From Tethya wilhelma (lineage: Eukaryota > Porifera > Demospongiae > Tethyida > Tethyidae), in NCBI GenBank assembly GCA_964030475.1, contig CAXIPT010000005.1, positions 6,627,589 through 6,691,588 of the forward strand: DNA of 64,000 bases. The letters run 5' to 3'. Each line of letters opens with the position of its first letter. The stretch's first letter is position 1. The notes beneath the pieces were generated by a model that saw only the letters and a program-made list of their open reading frames with translations, was not told the DNA's origin and did not search any database. Positions 23,106-34,188 of the stretch are shown here, in pieces. Position numbers and translations under genes: made by a program.

Positions 23106-23850
23106 TTAAAATGTGATCGCAACAACTGCTCCAGTTGCAAACCCACTGGTGATGTAGACATGCCGATGACAGAACTGAACAACCTGCAGTGGCAGAGGGA
23201 GGCAGGGAATTCAACTTTACTCCTTGTCTTTGTTGTGTGCAGCTGACCTGTTCCACCACGGTGTGTGTGCTCTGTCCACTGCTGGAGGCTATTCTCTGAA
23301 CTCTGGACAATCTTCTCTCGGCCTCTCGTCTTAATCTACTCCAGTTCACATTAATTATACCCAGTGCTGTGGCACCCTGTCATCAGCATAGATAATTAAC
23401 ACAACAACATTACATCATTTGTCCCTCACCTGCAGTGCCAAGAAGGAGCAACCAACGAGAAAGGCAGCTGTTCTGCTCACTCTTCTGAACAAATACCCAG
23501 ACACCCTGCGAAACACACACACACAATGTCACTAGCTCGTTCAGCTGTGCAATACAATCGTACCATCCAGCACTGAATCCAAGACCAAACTGTTTCACTG
23601 GCGATGTCTTGATTGCAAATACCAACATTCTGTTCCACGTCTCTGAGATCTGCTGACGGTCGATGTGCAGTGAAGACATCACATCCTCTGCTCCTACAAC
23701 AGGTGAAGGAGTAGGCCACATGATGAAAGAGGGTGCACAAACACAGAGGTCAATCCAACCTTCTAATTAAAGCCCACCTTCCACTATCTCTTCATCCATT
23801 CGTCTCAGCAGTGCATTCTCCAGCTCACCATTGCTAGCTCGGTGACTCAT
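23106..23850 (-). CDS. FUNDC: FUN14 domain-containing protein (FUNDC1/2-like)
   Basis: Outer mitochondrial membrane protein of the FUN14 family; vertebrate FUNDC1 is a mitophagy receptor. Exons read MSHRASNGELENALLRRMD, then MSSLHIDRQQISETWNRML and KQFGLGFSAGW, VSGYLFRRVSRTAAFLVG, GATALGIINVNWSRLRREA, and a final exon ending YITSGFATGAVVAITF, which parallels the NIVISSGFVGGFLLGLAS ending of FUNDC1. Three hydrophobic segments fit the family topology. I do not see a YxxL LC3-interacting motif at the N-terminus, so a mitophagy role is not supported by sequence here. It is divergent from MRPL44, 125 bp between starts. Confidence 0.82.
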
Positions 23851-23975
23851 TGTCACTGGAGTGGGTAGATACACGGAGAACAGCTCACACAAGAATCTTA
23901 GACAACTTAGATGGGCGGAGCCTGACCGTTTGGTGCGTATTAATTAGAATGTAACCCACGTGTCTGGCAAGGAAG

Positions 23976-24971
23976 ATGGCATTACTTCGTTCCAGCAGTT
24001 TCAGGTGGATAAACTCTGCGAGACTACTGACAGCAAGAGTGGCTCCTCGCTTCTACCAATCTCCTTCCAGTGCACACACGCCAGAGACAAAAGAGGGCGC
24101 CATTGAAGACGATCCGTCCAAGAATTGGTCCATCGACCCTCTCACCGGCAGATCAAGGAGGGCAGGCAATTGGGACTATAACCTTGAGTTGCTGACCCTG
24201 GCTCAACGTCTTGGTCATTCCCTCAATGAGTTGCCTTCTCTGCGTGCAGCTCTTCGTGTTCGTGGTTTGCTAGGCAGTGTACCAGCTGCTGAAAGAGGGC
24301 CGTTGGAAGTGAGCACTCTCTCTGTGTTTGGGCGCAGCACTCTGATGTATTTCGTAACTGAGTACCTCTACTTTGCCTATCCTAACTTGGAGGGCTCAAT
24401 GTTGACTGATCTTAGTGAGTTTTTAACCAACAATACTGCTCTCAATGAGCTTGCTGACTACATTGGCATAACAGCTCTCATTCGGACAAGAAAACCACTC
24501 ACTGAACCTAAAAAAGTTTCAAATATATTCTGTGCTGTGATTGGTGCTCTTTGCCGGGATGTTGGCGGGAAGGCAGCCAGGAAATTTATCCACGATTTTG
24601 TCATATCTCAGCTTGCTGGCAACGATCTGCACGAAGTGATTAAACTGCAGCATCCCCGGTTCATGCTGCATGCTATTCTCAAGGGTCAGCAGCTGCCACG
24701 ACCGGAGTCTCGGCTCATCAAAGAGACGGGAAGAGCTACTCATTTCCCCTCATTTGTGGTGGGTGTGTACTCTGGAGAGACCCTACTGGGAGAGGGGTGT
24801 GGTACCTCGTTGAAGAGAGCTGAGAGAGAAGCAATGATGGCTGCTCTTAGAACAAGGTTTCAGAAAGAACTCTCTGAGTTTCCCCTTCCATCAGACCACG
24901 AGGAGTTTGAGAGAGAAGAGAGTTTCACAGTAGCAGTGACAACTAGTCTCACCAAAGAACACAACACATGA
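23976..24971 (+). CDS. MRPL44: Mitochondrial large ribosomal subunit protein mL44
   Basis: Single-exon, 331-aa protein with a basic presequence (MALLRSSSFRWINSARLL), an RNase III-like fold lacking the catalytic acidic signature, and a C-terminal double-stranded RNA-binding domain (RLIKETGRATHFPSFVVGVY...LGEGCGTSLKRAEREAMMAAL). The YNLELLTLAQRLGHSL segment also fits the family. It is a structural protein near the polypeptide exit of the mitochondrial ribosome. The length agrees with human MRPL44 (332 aa). The absence of introns is unusual among its neighbours. Confidence 0.92.
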   Translation: MALLRSSSFRWINSARLLTARVAPRFYQSPSSAHTPETKEGAIEDDPSKNWSIDPLTGRSRRAGNWDYNLELLTLAQRLGHSLNELPSLRAALRVRGLLGSVPAAERGPLEVSTLSVFGRSTLMYFVTEYLYFAYPNLEGSMLTDLSEFLTNNTALNELADYIGITALIRTRKPLTEPKKVSNIFCAVIGALCRDVGGKAARKFIHDFVISQLAGNDLHEVIKLQHPRFMLHAILKGQQLPRPESRLIKETGRATHFPSFVVGVYSGETLLGEGCGTSLKRAEREAMMAALRTRFQKELSEFPLPSDHEEFEREESFTVAVTTSLTKEHNT

Positions 24972-25264
24972 GGGCACACATACCATCTCTGACTCCATGC
25001 AGTGTTATTGTGCTCATCTTTCAACATTGTCTTTGAATTAATTAGATGGTGCATCAGCTTTTGAATCATAAACATGGAGACATGAATCTAGTACACACAC
25101 TAATAATTGCTAATAAATAAACTACCCCTAATTTGATAACACCATCATTCATTAACTGTATATACTAAAAATCAAAAATGTTATTGTTTTTATGCAAAGT
25201 GTACAAAATATAGGGGAGAGACTCACAGTTGAAAACTGAGAGAGTATTATGACATGTTAGAATT
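24972..25264. other. Intergenic spacer MRPL44 to TMEM254
   Basis: AT-rich convergent spacer without exons; AATAAA-like hexamers occur on both strands, as expected for facing 3' UTRs. Confidence 0.55.
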
Positions 25265-25779
25265 TCATTGACTATTCTTGTACTTGGCTCTGAGTGGTAG
25301 CAAGGAAGTGAAGCCCACTACAAATCCTTGCAACGTCCACAGCATGGTGTCTCGGCTAGTGAGGTTCATACGCCTGGATAGCACAAAGCCATAGCTCCCT
25401 ACTCCAATGTGAGCCACTAGTACTCCAAAAGAACTGCATTTATAATGTACAGATGGGTAAACCATTGGCTGGTGTGCACAGCTGCATCCAAAGTTCCAAA
25501 CTCACGCCACAGAGAGCAGTGTGTGCTGCTGATAGGCTACGTAGTGAAGGAAGTCTCCTACCACGCCCAGATGGCTGTAAGGGATCAGGTCAGGCTTTAA
25601 CACCATCACCTACAGGTGTACCATACAGCCACTAAACCACATACCCATATATAGATAATAGAGACAGGCTATTCAATTTTAATGCTTACTGCTAGCAGAA
25701 TCAATCCAGAGGCAGCGGGGACCCAGTGGTGCCATGGTCTCAAATTGAAGTAGTGTACTGGTTGTACATGTTCTGACAT
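25265..25779 (-). CDS. TMEM254: TMEM254-like membrane protein, copy 1
   Basis: Small multi-pass membrane protein of unknown function. Three exons: MSEHVQPVHYFNLRPWHHW with a first hydrophobic segment; VMVLKPDLIPYSHLGVVG with FLHYLAYQQHTLLSV; and SFGVLVAHIGVGSYGFVL, RRMNLTSRDTMLWTLQ, GFVVGFTSLLPLRAKYKNSQ. The motif order (IPYxxLG, YL-x-HHTLL, lysine-rich end) matches vertebrate TMEM254. A second, diverged copy lies 1.9 kb away on the same strand. Confidence 0.8.
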
Positions 25780-26110
25780 TGTTGTGTTTGGGGTGCAGTT
25801 TATCTGCAGCTGGCACAGTGTTTCCTGATCCTAAACTAAACACTTTGCCCCTGATTAGAGTTATCACGATATGTATAGTAAAGGGTCTCCATCAACACAT
25901 GCGCGATTCAGAAATAATAAATAATACAAAAAAACTAATTTTGACATTACGTAAGCAAAGGACATTGTAGAACAGTGACAGCGCTTGAAGTGTTTCAACC
26001 TACAGGTCCGAGGTCGGGGATCCGGGACTGATGGATTTTTTTCCTTCTCTCCTCATCAATAGATTATTAAGTATAAAGATGAAAGAAGCCTCGTTGTTTC
26101 CCAGCCAGCA
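25780..26110. other. Spacer between TMEM254 copy 1 and the SINE
   Basis: No exon recognised. The sequence is AT-rich apart from a short GC-rich patch near 26005-26030. Confidence 0.5.
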
Positions 26111-26545
26111 CATGTGGCACAGTGGTTAAGGCGTTACACCAAGAGCGCCCACTGTAACCAGGTGTGCGGGTTCGAGTCATCCTGCGGGAGTTCCGACTCA
26201 CCTCAGCCTACATGCCTGTATATGGCATGGCCCGAAAGGGGGGACCAGTGTACCGAAGGCTGTTGGTCACTGGGTCGGGGTGATAAGAACCTGCCACCTG
26301 CTGAATGTGGGATGTCTTGGAAGCTAAGACTGAGTGGCCTCCTCTGTGCTGGTCTTTTTTTTTTTTCATTTTTTCTTTCTTTTTTGGATTTCCTTTCTTT
26401 TTTTTCCTTTTTTTTTCTTTTCTTTTTTTTCTTTTTTCTTTTCCTTTTTTTTTTCTTGTTTTTTTTGTTACAGTGGCTTCCTCTGTACTTGCCTTTCCCC
26501 CTCTTTTTTTCTTTTTTTCCTTTTTATCTCCTTTATAAGCTAGCT
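26111..26545 (+). mobile_element. tRNA-derived SINE with pyrimidine-rich tail
   Basis: An RNA polymerase III promoter is visible: box A TGGCACAGTGGT at 26115-26126 and box B GGTTCGAGTC at 26169-26178, spaced as in a tRNA gene. The fold around them is too degenerate to be a functional tRNA. A non-tRNA body of about 170 bp follows, then a T-rich tail of roughly 190 bases (26350-26540). The body is not one I recognise. No target-site duplication was found by eye. Confidence 0.7.
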
Positions 26546-26608
26546 AACTGGCTGTTTTCAAGTGTGCTTGTATCGTGCAAATCTTTTTTTACCCTTCAAA
26601 AATTATGA

Positions 26609-27205
26609 TCAACACATCGAACACAATAATATTATGATTATTAATTTTGTAAAGTTATTGTCAGCATATATGTTATGCTGCATATCCATTTCTTCTTCAC
26701 TCTAGTCACCAATGTCTTCAGTAATTACCTAGCCTTAGCTTGTTCCTGGAAATGAGGTAGTCTCGACTAGGATGAGGTATTCATCATACAGGGCCAACAA
26801 TAATTGTGTAAGTAGCAGCCAATATTAGAGCGTCATAATACCGGATGAAAACGGTGCCAATTTGGCAATAATTATTCCGGTTAACATATTGAATTTGATG
26901 ACCTTTACGGATTGATGTCATGGTTACCAGCAATCAGCTACACAAATCAATGAATATACTGCAATCAGAATCGATCAAATTGAATCTAGCTAGCTCAGCT
27001 GCTACCAATACCGCTTTTGAATGCGCATAAATCTGTGCGAGGCAATTTCCCTGCATGCAGTGTAGTAATAATAAGCATGAAATACAGAGTGCAGCTATAT
27101 AGCAACTCCCTCCCTTGGTCCAATGGTACAAGTTTGTACAGTGAAAAATTATTATGAAAGTAATTAATTTAAAAATCAAACAATACTTAGCTGATGTGCA
27201 AAGTT
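26609..27205. other. Spacer between SINE and TMEM254 copy 2
   Basis: AT-rich non-coding sequence. The ORF at 26934-27209 on the minus strand lacks family resemblance and overlaps the TMEM254 stop, so I do not call it. Confidence 0.5.
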
Positions 27206-27754
27206 TCATTGAGTTTTCTTGTACTTTGCTCTGAGTGGTAGCAGTGAACTAAAGCCCAGTGCTAGTGTTTGTAGAGTCCAGAGCATCGTGTCTCGGCTAG
27301 TCAGGTTCATACGCCTAGCCAACACAAACGCATAACTCCCTTCACCAACATGAACCAACAGTGCCCCTATAAAACTATACAGGGATGGGAGTATAATATA
27401 ATGGTTGCAACTTGCAAGGCTGGTATGTGCACTATTTGAATGTGAGCTAGCATATTAATAATAATAATAATTCTGCCTACGTCACAGAGAGCAGTGTGTG
27501 CTGCTGATAGGCCAGGTAGTGAAGGAAGTCTCCTACCACGCCCAGATGGCTGTAAGGGACCAGCTCAGGTTTTAACACCATCACCTGCAGGTGTACCATA
27601 CAGTCAATATACTTCACATCACACATCATGACATGCACATGCAGGGTACTATATAGTGGATGCTCACCCCTAGCAGAGTCATTCCAAAGGCAGTACCGGC
27701 CCAATAGTACCAAGGTGTCCATTTGAAGTAGTGCACTGGCTGTTGTGAAGACAT
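27206..27754 (-). CDS. TMEM254: TMEM254-like membrane protein, copy 2
   Basis: Diverged tandem paralogue of the gene at 25265-25779. Exons give MSSQQPVHYFKWTPWYYW, MVLKPELVPYSHLGVVGDF with LAYQQHTLLSV, and a last exon with RRMNLTSRDTMLWTLQ and SSLLPLRAKYKKTQ. The middle exon is nearly identical to copy 1 at nucleotide level, while exon 1 and the introns have diverged. That distinguishes this real duplication from the identical assembly artefacts elsewhere. Function unknown. Confidence 0.8.
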
Positions 27755-27863
27755 GCTATCCTACTAGCTATGTCTATATATACACCCACCCTCAGTCACA
27801 TGATCCCAGCAACTGCTATGAATATTATCAAAAACATTCAGTGGCACATACAAACATTGATAT

Positions 27864-28081
27864 TTAGTAGTTTTGTGTTCTCCTTCCAGCAAAGAGCTGC
27901 TGGTTAGTTGCAGAGGTGAGGGTGGGTGGGGAGTACTGGTGGCTGGCAGTGGGGGGCAGGCTCTGGAGGGGGTCCAGTGACACAGGAAGGGGAGGGGAGG
28001 ACTGAGAGGTCAAAACTTCAAGGACAGCATGGAAATGAAGCTGGCTGATCTTCAGCAAGTCCGACTGAACTGCATGTACAC

Positions 28082-28152
<71 letters not shown>

Positions 28153-28734
28153 GATGGAGTAATTGCTATAAACTTGCACCATTTCTATTGGCTGCCATGA
28201 TGTAAGCTCACAGTAAACATGCTGTGGTGCTAACCTCTCCTGTCGTAAGGGTGAGAGCCACTGGACAGGAGTCTAGTGAGGAAGTGGACCATGGCTGCTG
28301 ATGCCAGCAGTCGCTCTGTAATGTCTAGAGCTTCAAAGTATTCCACGTCCACTGCAAACGGGTTGGGAGGGGAGGGACTAGTGCAGATGGACACAAGCTC
28401 CGCTAATACATCCCACACTTTCACATCTGAGAGAGAGGTTAAAGGTCAAGCGTACACTATAGACAGAGAGACTACACACACACCTGTTTCATTCCAGGAA
28501 GAGGTTGATTTGAGGAGAAGAGGGAAGTCCTTTTCAGCTGATTTCTCGCTGCTGAGTCTGACCAGCCTCTCGTGGTTGGAGCGTACCTGCAGTCATGGTG
28601 GTATACAAGACAATGAATGACCCTCACCAATGACTGGCTCACTGTATACCTTACCCAGACATAGGGTCTGTTGTAGCGAGAGTAGCCAGCAATGAGGAAC
28701 ATGGTGGAGCTCTCATCCTAGACACAAGGGAGAC

Positions 28735-28778
<44 letters not shown>

Positions 28779-29331
28779 AGAGTGAAAATAGTCGTATAAT
28801 GATTTGACCTTTGTACCCTATCGTCGTCACTCTCAGCAGGACTGGCAGGAGGAAGGCCGACGTTGATGAAGCCATACCCACTTAAACGACGCTGCCTCTT
28901 CTGGCTAATTAAGATGTTGTCCCTGAGTTAATTAAACAATCTCACACAGCTCTATGGTGAGGAGGTGTTTCAACTCACGGGTGTTTTGGCAGCCCACTGC
29001 TGTCTTGATGGTGGCGAGAGGCAAAGGAGGTGGCTGGGGAGTTGGAGGCAGAGAGAAGGATGGGCATGGACGGCTCATTAACGACACTGCAGATCATCTC
29101 CTCACGCCCCCTCAGGTGAGTGGCAAAGAACTTGAACCCCTACACACACACACACACACAGTTTATCACAGTGCTGAGTGCAAAGGTCAGGATAAACAGT
29201 TGTTTTTGGTACCTTGACACATCCTAGCTTCAACAGATCGCCGAGGAAATGATTCAACTTCTTCTTTTCAGTCTAAAAAGGAGTGAAGAATTGAGAGGAG
29301 CAAACACAACCGGACGTTGTAACCTACCATG
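27864..29331 (-). CDS. Unrecognised conserved-looking multi-exon protein
   Basis: I do not recognise the family. Reading GT-AG exons gives a protein of about 270 aa. The ATG is the last codon of exon 1 (29331-29329), followed by TEKKKLNHFLGDLLKLG and GFKFFATHLRGREEMICSV. After a Ser/Asn-rich stretch come RLSGYGFINVGLPPASPA, MFLIAGYSRYNRPYVW, SNHERLVRLSSEKSAE, and a helical-looking FEALDITERLLASAAMVHFL. The tail is rich in Pro, Ser and Thr. No signal peptide or membrane segment. Introns hold CA/GA and GA microsatellites (28082-28147, 28739-28772), again CT on the sense strand. It is divergent from the CEP63-like gene, 76 bp between starts. Confidence 0.65.
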
Positions 29332-29407
29332 CTGCTTTGATCTGGTAAAGGGTCGTCAATGGTGAATGGTCGTCATGACTACTTGCAATAATAAGGCGGG
29401 CAGTGCG

Positions 29408-30640
29408 ATGGCTGCTTCAAAGACTGATCTCCTGAGTGTGTTACAGGCCAGTGCCAGGAACGGGTAGGCTCCGATCTGATGAGTTATGTGCCTTTGAATT
29501 TATATTAGTTTTGATTTCTGTACAGTTCACTGTTGTCTTCGTGTCAGCCTGAAGTGAAGGAGGTAGAGACAGCACAGGGGCTGGGTGCATGGTGTTAATG
29601 CTCTCCTCTCTCTTATTGCAGCTGATGCACCAGCTTGATGTGATCATTTCTACCAAACAGAGAGAGTGGGAAAGAGAGAGGAGATCCCTGCTGATTAAGC
29701 TAGAGCACAAGGAGAAGGAACTGTCCAATCTCCAAAAGAGGTTCCTGGAGAAGAGCTCAGAGGTATGCCACGCCGTTGGTGGGTGGGGGTCATTGGGTTA
29801 CTCTCTCTCTAGGTCAATCAGCTGAAGGTCATTCAACGGTCAAAGGAAGAGGAGTACCATGCTCGTCATGGTGACCAGGAGGCCCAGCTGCTGAGAGTGA
29901 GGTCAGAGATGAAGAGACTGAAGGCCAGCTACGACCAGCTGAAGGCCCGCCGCCATCACCCCAAAGAGGAGGAGTGCCACAGCTTACAGCTGCAAGTGGA
30001 GGAGTTGAAGCAAGGGATGGCTTCGCTGGAGCACCAGCTGCAAAGGAAGGAGAGAGAGCTAGCTGCTCTGTTCAAGGACAGGGGGGAGAAGATGGCTATC
30101 TTGAATGAATCCATGAGGACCAAAGACGAGCTAATAAGGTCTGTTGCTGTGTCTGTATATAATAGGTATTATGACTGTAGTCTGCGGTATCTATATATAT
30201 AATTTTACAGGACATTGGAGGAGCAGATGAGCCTATCCACCAGTAGTGTACAGTTCTCCAGTTATGAAGCTGAAGTGAACCAGTTGAAAGAAACCATTCG
30301 TATCCTCAGTGAGGAGAACAGCCACCTCAAGAATGAGCTGAAGGGAGTTGAGGAGGAAGAACAAACACCAAAGAATGAGGTGATTGTTGAACTGAAGCAG
30401 AGGGTTGAAAGGTTAGAGACACAGCTGAGACATCAGCACAGTCAGGACTCGTCAGCCATTGAACAGTTTGTGGACCACATTGACTCGTTAGCCTGTGCTA
30501 GAGAGAGGGAAGCACCACTGATGATGATGAATGATGTCACTGATAGCAGTGGGCTAGCAGAGGCCCTCGAGGGAATACTGGACAGACATTTTAACCAACT
30601 AGACAATTCATTACAAGCTATACTGCAATCTCCCAAGTAA
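29408..30640 (+). CDS. CEP63: CEP63/DEUP1-like centrosomal coiled-coil protein
   Basis: Predicted centriole-duplication scaffold. Exon 1 encodes MAASKTDLLSVLQASARN. A 37-nt exon (29526-29562) adds SLLSSCQPEVKE, and the next begins LMHQLDVIISTKQREWERE. Together these parallel the CEP63 N-terminus ([28 protein letters not shown], recalled from memory in part). The rest is almost continuous coiled coil (QLKVIQRSKEEEYHARH, QLQVEELKQGMASLEHQLQ, ETIRILSEENSHLKNEL) with an acidic C-terminus. At about 330 aa it is shorter than vertebrate CEP63 and lacks its long middle. Coiled coils are easily misassigned, so the call rests on the N-terminal block. Confidence 0.68.
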
Positions 30641-30675
30641 CACCATGAAATGATACTGATATAATAATGTTTGTT

Positions 30676-31963
30676 TCAAACTTCAGTGTCTGATTCTGAC
30701 TCCTGTAAGACGGCTAGCAACTGTTCCTTCTCTGATTTGAGTCTCTCACAGTTGGTTCTGTTCCTCTGTATCTCTTCCTCCAAGAGTTGCATCAATGGAC
30801 CCCCAACCACTTGCAGCAGGTGGCTCAACGACTGTGTGTAGACTGGAACACAATACATGCAGTATTACCAGTACCAGTAGCTACTTCAGTGTGGCATTAG
30901 GTCACATGACACATACCTCCAGTGTTGTGAATGGCACTCAACAGATCAGTGCAGTGCCTGCATACAATACAACAGACAGTCAGGAGTGTACCTCGATAGA
31001 TGGGCTATTATACAGGAGTAACAACCTCTGGGCTTTAAAATAGGTTTCTCTCTCTTCCTCCAGTAGTATATTGGGCAGGTGTGTTAGTGCAGAGACACAA
31101 ATCTCACTGAGGGTGGCCTCGGCACTTGTGGGGACAATACGTATGGGCAGCTCCATATAATCAACACTGTAATGAGAACACACAGTAAGAGACGGGCTAC
31201 AATGAGAGCTGATGGTCACAGCACCTCTGATCAGAGCCGCGGGAGATGGACTGGAAACAAATCAACTGAAGTCTGTTCTTCTGCACATCAACAGATAGCC
31301 AGAGGAGAGGTCAAAGTACATGATACCATGGCATTGAGCGTTTACCTTCTCTGATTCATTGAAGCAAGAAAATATGAGACCGATGAAGTTAGGATCCAGC
31401 ATTTGATAATCGGCCTGTGTTCTGACGTCTGGGAATACAATACACTGTTAGTACACATGTATGTAATTAAGGTGTTGATGATTAGGGACATACCCACATG
31501 AGAAGGCCACACAGTGATGTGTGGGTGACTGTGGTACCATCCCAACACTTGGATCGGCCTCTTCAGTCTACTGGCTAGTTGCTAAGAGACAAAGTACACG
31601 TTGATATGAAATGACTTAGATTATACAAGCACCTCGTAATTTTTTAGTCTGGCAAGCCAGACTAGTAATCTTTTACCTCTGCTTCAATCGCAGCTTGTGA
31701 CAATTGTTCGGGAGATATTTCCACTCTGTCTGGTCTCTTGTCTGATCTTCTCATGGGGTAGACGGAGCAGATGTGGGCAACCTTGTTCTCTCTCATCTGA
31801 GACAGAGAGAGTGTCTAGCTATATAGCTGACAAATTATGGGTGACAAGTTATTGGCCTCACCTCTCCCAGCAGCAGTCCCATCACCTCCTCCTTCTCCGT
31901 AGACAAGGCATGGCTCACACACACCAGATACACGTCATTGCACAGCTCAACACTGTTCACCAT
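30676..31963 (-). CDS. BRCC3: BRCC36 Lys63-specific deubiquitinase
   Basis: JAMM/MPN+ zinc protease that cleaves Lys63-linked ubiquitin in the BRISC and BRCA1-A complexes. The start MVNSVELCNDVYLVC leads into HALSTEKEEVMGLLLGE, containing the conserved catalytic glutamate. The JAMM zinc motif is complete in GWYHSHPHITVWPSHVD (HxHx7SxxD). Then come FIGLIFSCFNES and ELPIRIVPTS, and a C-terminal coiled coil (LEEEIQRNRTNCERLK). It is the catalytically competent type, unlike the ABRAXAS pseudo-enzymes. It is convergent with the CEP63-like gene; the stop codons are only 35 bp apart. Confidence 0.93.
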
Positions 31964-32023
31964 TGCTGCTATTCAACCCTTCTGCCGGCTCTATGGCACA
32001 GCTAGCTAATTCTGTTTACAGAA

Positions 32024-32031
32024 TGACGTCA
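32024..32031. promoter_or_regulatory. CRE palindrome in the BRCC3/TRAF bidirectional promoter
   Basis: TGACGTCA sits in the 105-bp interval between the divergent start codons of BRCC3 (31963) and the TRAF gene (32069). It is a perfect ATF/CREB-type site by motif only. Confidence 0.5.
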
Positions 32032-32068
32032 TCGGCCACACCCACCAATAACCGCTAGAAGCTAGAAG

Positions 32069-33986
32069 ATGAGTGTTTCCAGTCCTCTTTCTCGGGCCGT
32101 GGATCCTCTGACGGCCAGTGGTGGAGGGGATGATGACGAGGTAGTGTTCGTTAATGAACTCCCGGAATGGCTCAAGTGTCCCATCTGCCTCTCCTGTCTC
32201 AAAGACCCCTACCAGGTGAGGGGAGTGCCCCTGCCATCACTCCAGGCTGATTGGTTTCACCTCTCTCTTTCTCTCCTCCCAGACTCCTTGTGGTCACAGG
32301 TTCTGTAAAGATTGTATTCTTCCAATCCTGAGCTCACGCAACAATGTCTGTCCCAATGATCGCACACAGATTGACTCCACCAACACATTTCCTGACAATG
32401 CTGTCAAACTTCAAATCAATAACCTGGACATCAGGTGCCCCTATCCCGGCTGCAGTTGGGAGGGAGCCTATTCAGACAGAAAAAATCATCAGGCCAAATG
32501 CAAGTTTGCTCGTGTTCCTTGTGGGTTGTGTCACACTCTGGTTCCAAAGACTGACCTGGAGTCTCATCTGCGAGTGTGTCCCAAGAAAAAGGTATGATCA
32601 TGGCATAGGTGTCAGATGGGTTTAGTGTTTGTGTATGAGCACCCCCCTCTTGTTGCAGGTGCAGTGTGACTACTGTCATGAGGAGGTGTGCCGAGACATG
32701 TTGAAACACCACTACGACGTGTGCCCAGAGTACCCTGCCCTCTGCCAGTACAGCTGCAGTCAGGCCCAGTACCCTAGGAAGGACCTTCCTAAGCACTACA
32801 CTGAGTGTCCCCGTCTACCAGTGCCATGTTCAATGGCCCAGTTTGGCTGCTCTGAAACTGTTGAGCGTTGTAACTTGTCCAGCCATCTACTAGATTGTGC
32901 ACCGAAGCATGCTGCCAATATGGCTGCACTCATACTTAAACTACAGAAAGAAGTGGAGGTCTTAAAATCCCAAGTAAAGGACCATGCTGCAGCCATACAA
33001 CAGGTAGATGAGACCATGTACCCTTGCTGTGGACAGTTCACGTGGAGGATTGACGACATAAGAGAGAAGATAAAAGCTGCTCAAGCTGGCGATCCAGCCA
33101 CCTCTGTCATTTACAGTCCTCCATTTTACTCCAGCGAGGCTGGCTATAAGCTGTGCCTCTGCATCTACCCCGCTGGCGATCACAACCAGGGCTTCCTCTC
33201 TCTCTACTTTGTCGTCATGAAAGGGAAGTACGATGAGATCTTGCAGTGGCCTTATCAGAAGAGGGTCTACCTCTCTCTCCTCAACTGCAGGTATAACTGT
33301 ACTAGCATTTGATCAGTCTTCACTGGTATCAGCTGAGCTAGGTCTAGATAAATTCTGCTGGCATTTTTTTGAGCAAAATAGGTAGCTGAAAGCAATGAGC
33401 ATTTTTCTGTAAAAATAGGCATAATAAATCTAACATCTCAAACAGATAAAAAAAAATCGTTGTTCTAGCACCTGTAATGAGTGGCAGTGTCTCTATTTGA
33501 GCAATTTGACTATTAGTTAGGCTGGAGGACAATGTTGAACTGTCTTTACAACAATAAACCTACTGTATAATATTATTGTCGTTTGATAATTTCTTTTTCA
33601 CCAAGAAACTCATCATTCACAAAGTTGCATTAGCATAATTGAAGCAAAATAGGTAGAGTTTGAGAAAGAAACATAGGTGTTCTTTCAGGCAGAAGAGAAA
33701 GGAAAAATAGGCATAGGCAGGAAAAAAAACATAATTTATCTGGGCCTGAGATTCAGCTCTGGTGTATATTATATCTCATACAATAATGTCCACCCACAGA
33801 GGAGGTGTGAATGTAATCAAGGAGATCACCCCTGATCCGAGGCTCCATTACTTCCACCGGCCAGACAACCCTCGCAACGTTGGATATGGCTTCCCAAAGT
33901 TCATGCACCTGCCACGCCTCCTCAGTGAAGATGCCGAACACGTTCAAAACGGTGCCATCTTTTTGAGATGTAAAGTTCTTGATTGA
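32069..33986 (+). CDS. TRAF-family adaptor / E3 ubiquitin ligase
   Basis: TNF-receptor-associated factor. Domains in order: an N-terminal RING (CPICLSCLKDPYQTPCGH, FCKDCILPIL, CPNDR) near residues 35-85; several TRAF-type zinc fingers (CPYPGCSWEGAYSDRKNH, CGLCHTLVPKTDLESH, CDYCHEEVCRDMLKHH, CQYSCSQAQYPRKDLPKH); a short coiled coil (LILKLQKEVEVLKSQVKDH); and a C-terminal MATH/TRAF-C domain (CGQFTWRIDDIREKIK, YSPPFYSSEAGYKLCLCIYP, FPKFMHLPRLL). The zinc-finger number resembles TRAF4/TRAF6 more than TRAF1/2, but I cannot assign an orthologue. The last intron (about 33291-33797) is the longest in the gene and includes imperfect repeats of GCAAAATAGGTAG. Confidence 0.92.
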
Positions 33987-34188
33987 GTGTCACTATAGAA
34001 ACAACACTGTTAGGTTTTGTTTTAATAGTTTGAATGATTGCATACACTTCACAAATAACAAGTGACAGTTTATTATAATTTAGTGTTTATTTTTCTTTCT
34101 CTCTTGTCTATTTCTTCTTCGGTGTGTGTAGGGATCTAGAAATAACAAAGAACAAATAAAATAACATATTTGTGTCAAATCAAACAGC

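Noticed and set aside
26115..26190. Functional tRNA gene
   Set aside because: Box A and B are present, but the cloverleaf stems do not pair convincingly and a long transposon body follows.
26305..26608. Phe-rich membrane proteins encoded by 26305-26608
   Set aside because: These ORFs translate the T-rich SINE tail and show no family resemblance.
31645..31664. Palindrome TAGTCTGGC-AA-GCCAGACTA as a terminator or regulatory hairpin
   Set aside because: It lies in a BRCC3 intron; with 9-bp arms and no flanking repeat it may be a transposon remnant, but nothing supports a function.
33330..33760. Mobile element in the long TRAF intron
   Set aside because: Only short imperfect repeats (GCAAAATAGGTAG, AAAAATAGGCATA) are seen, without inverted termini or target-site duplication.
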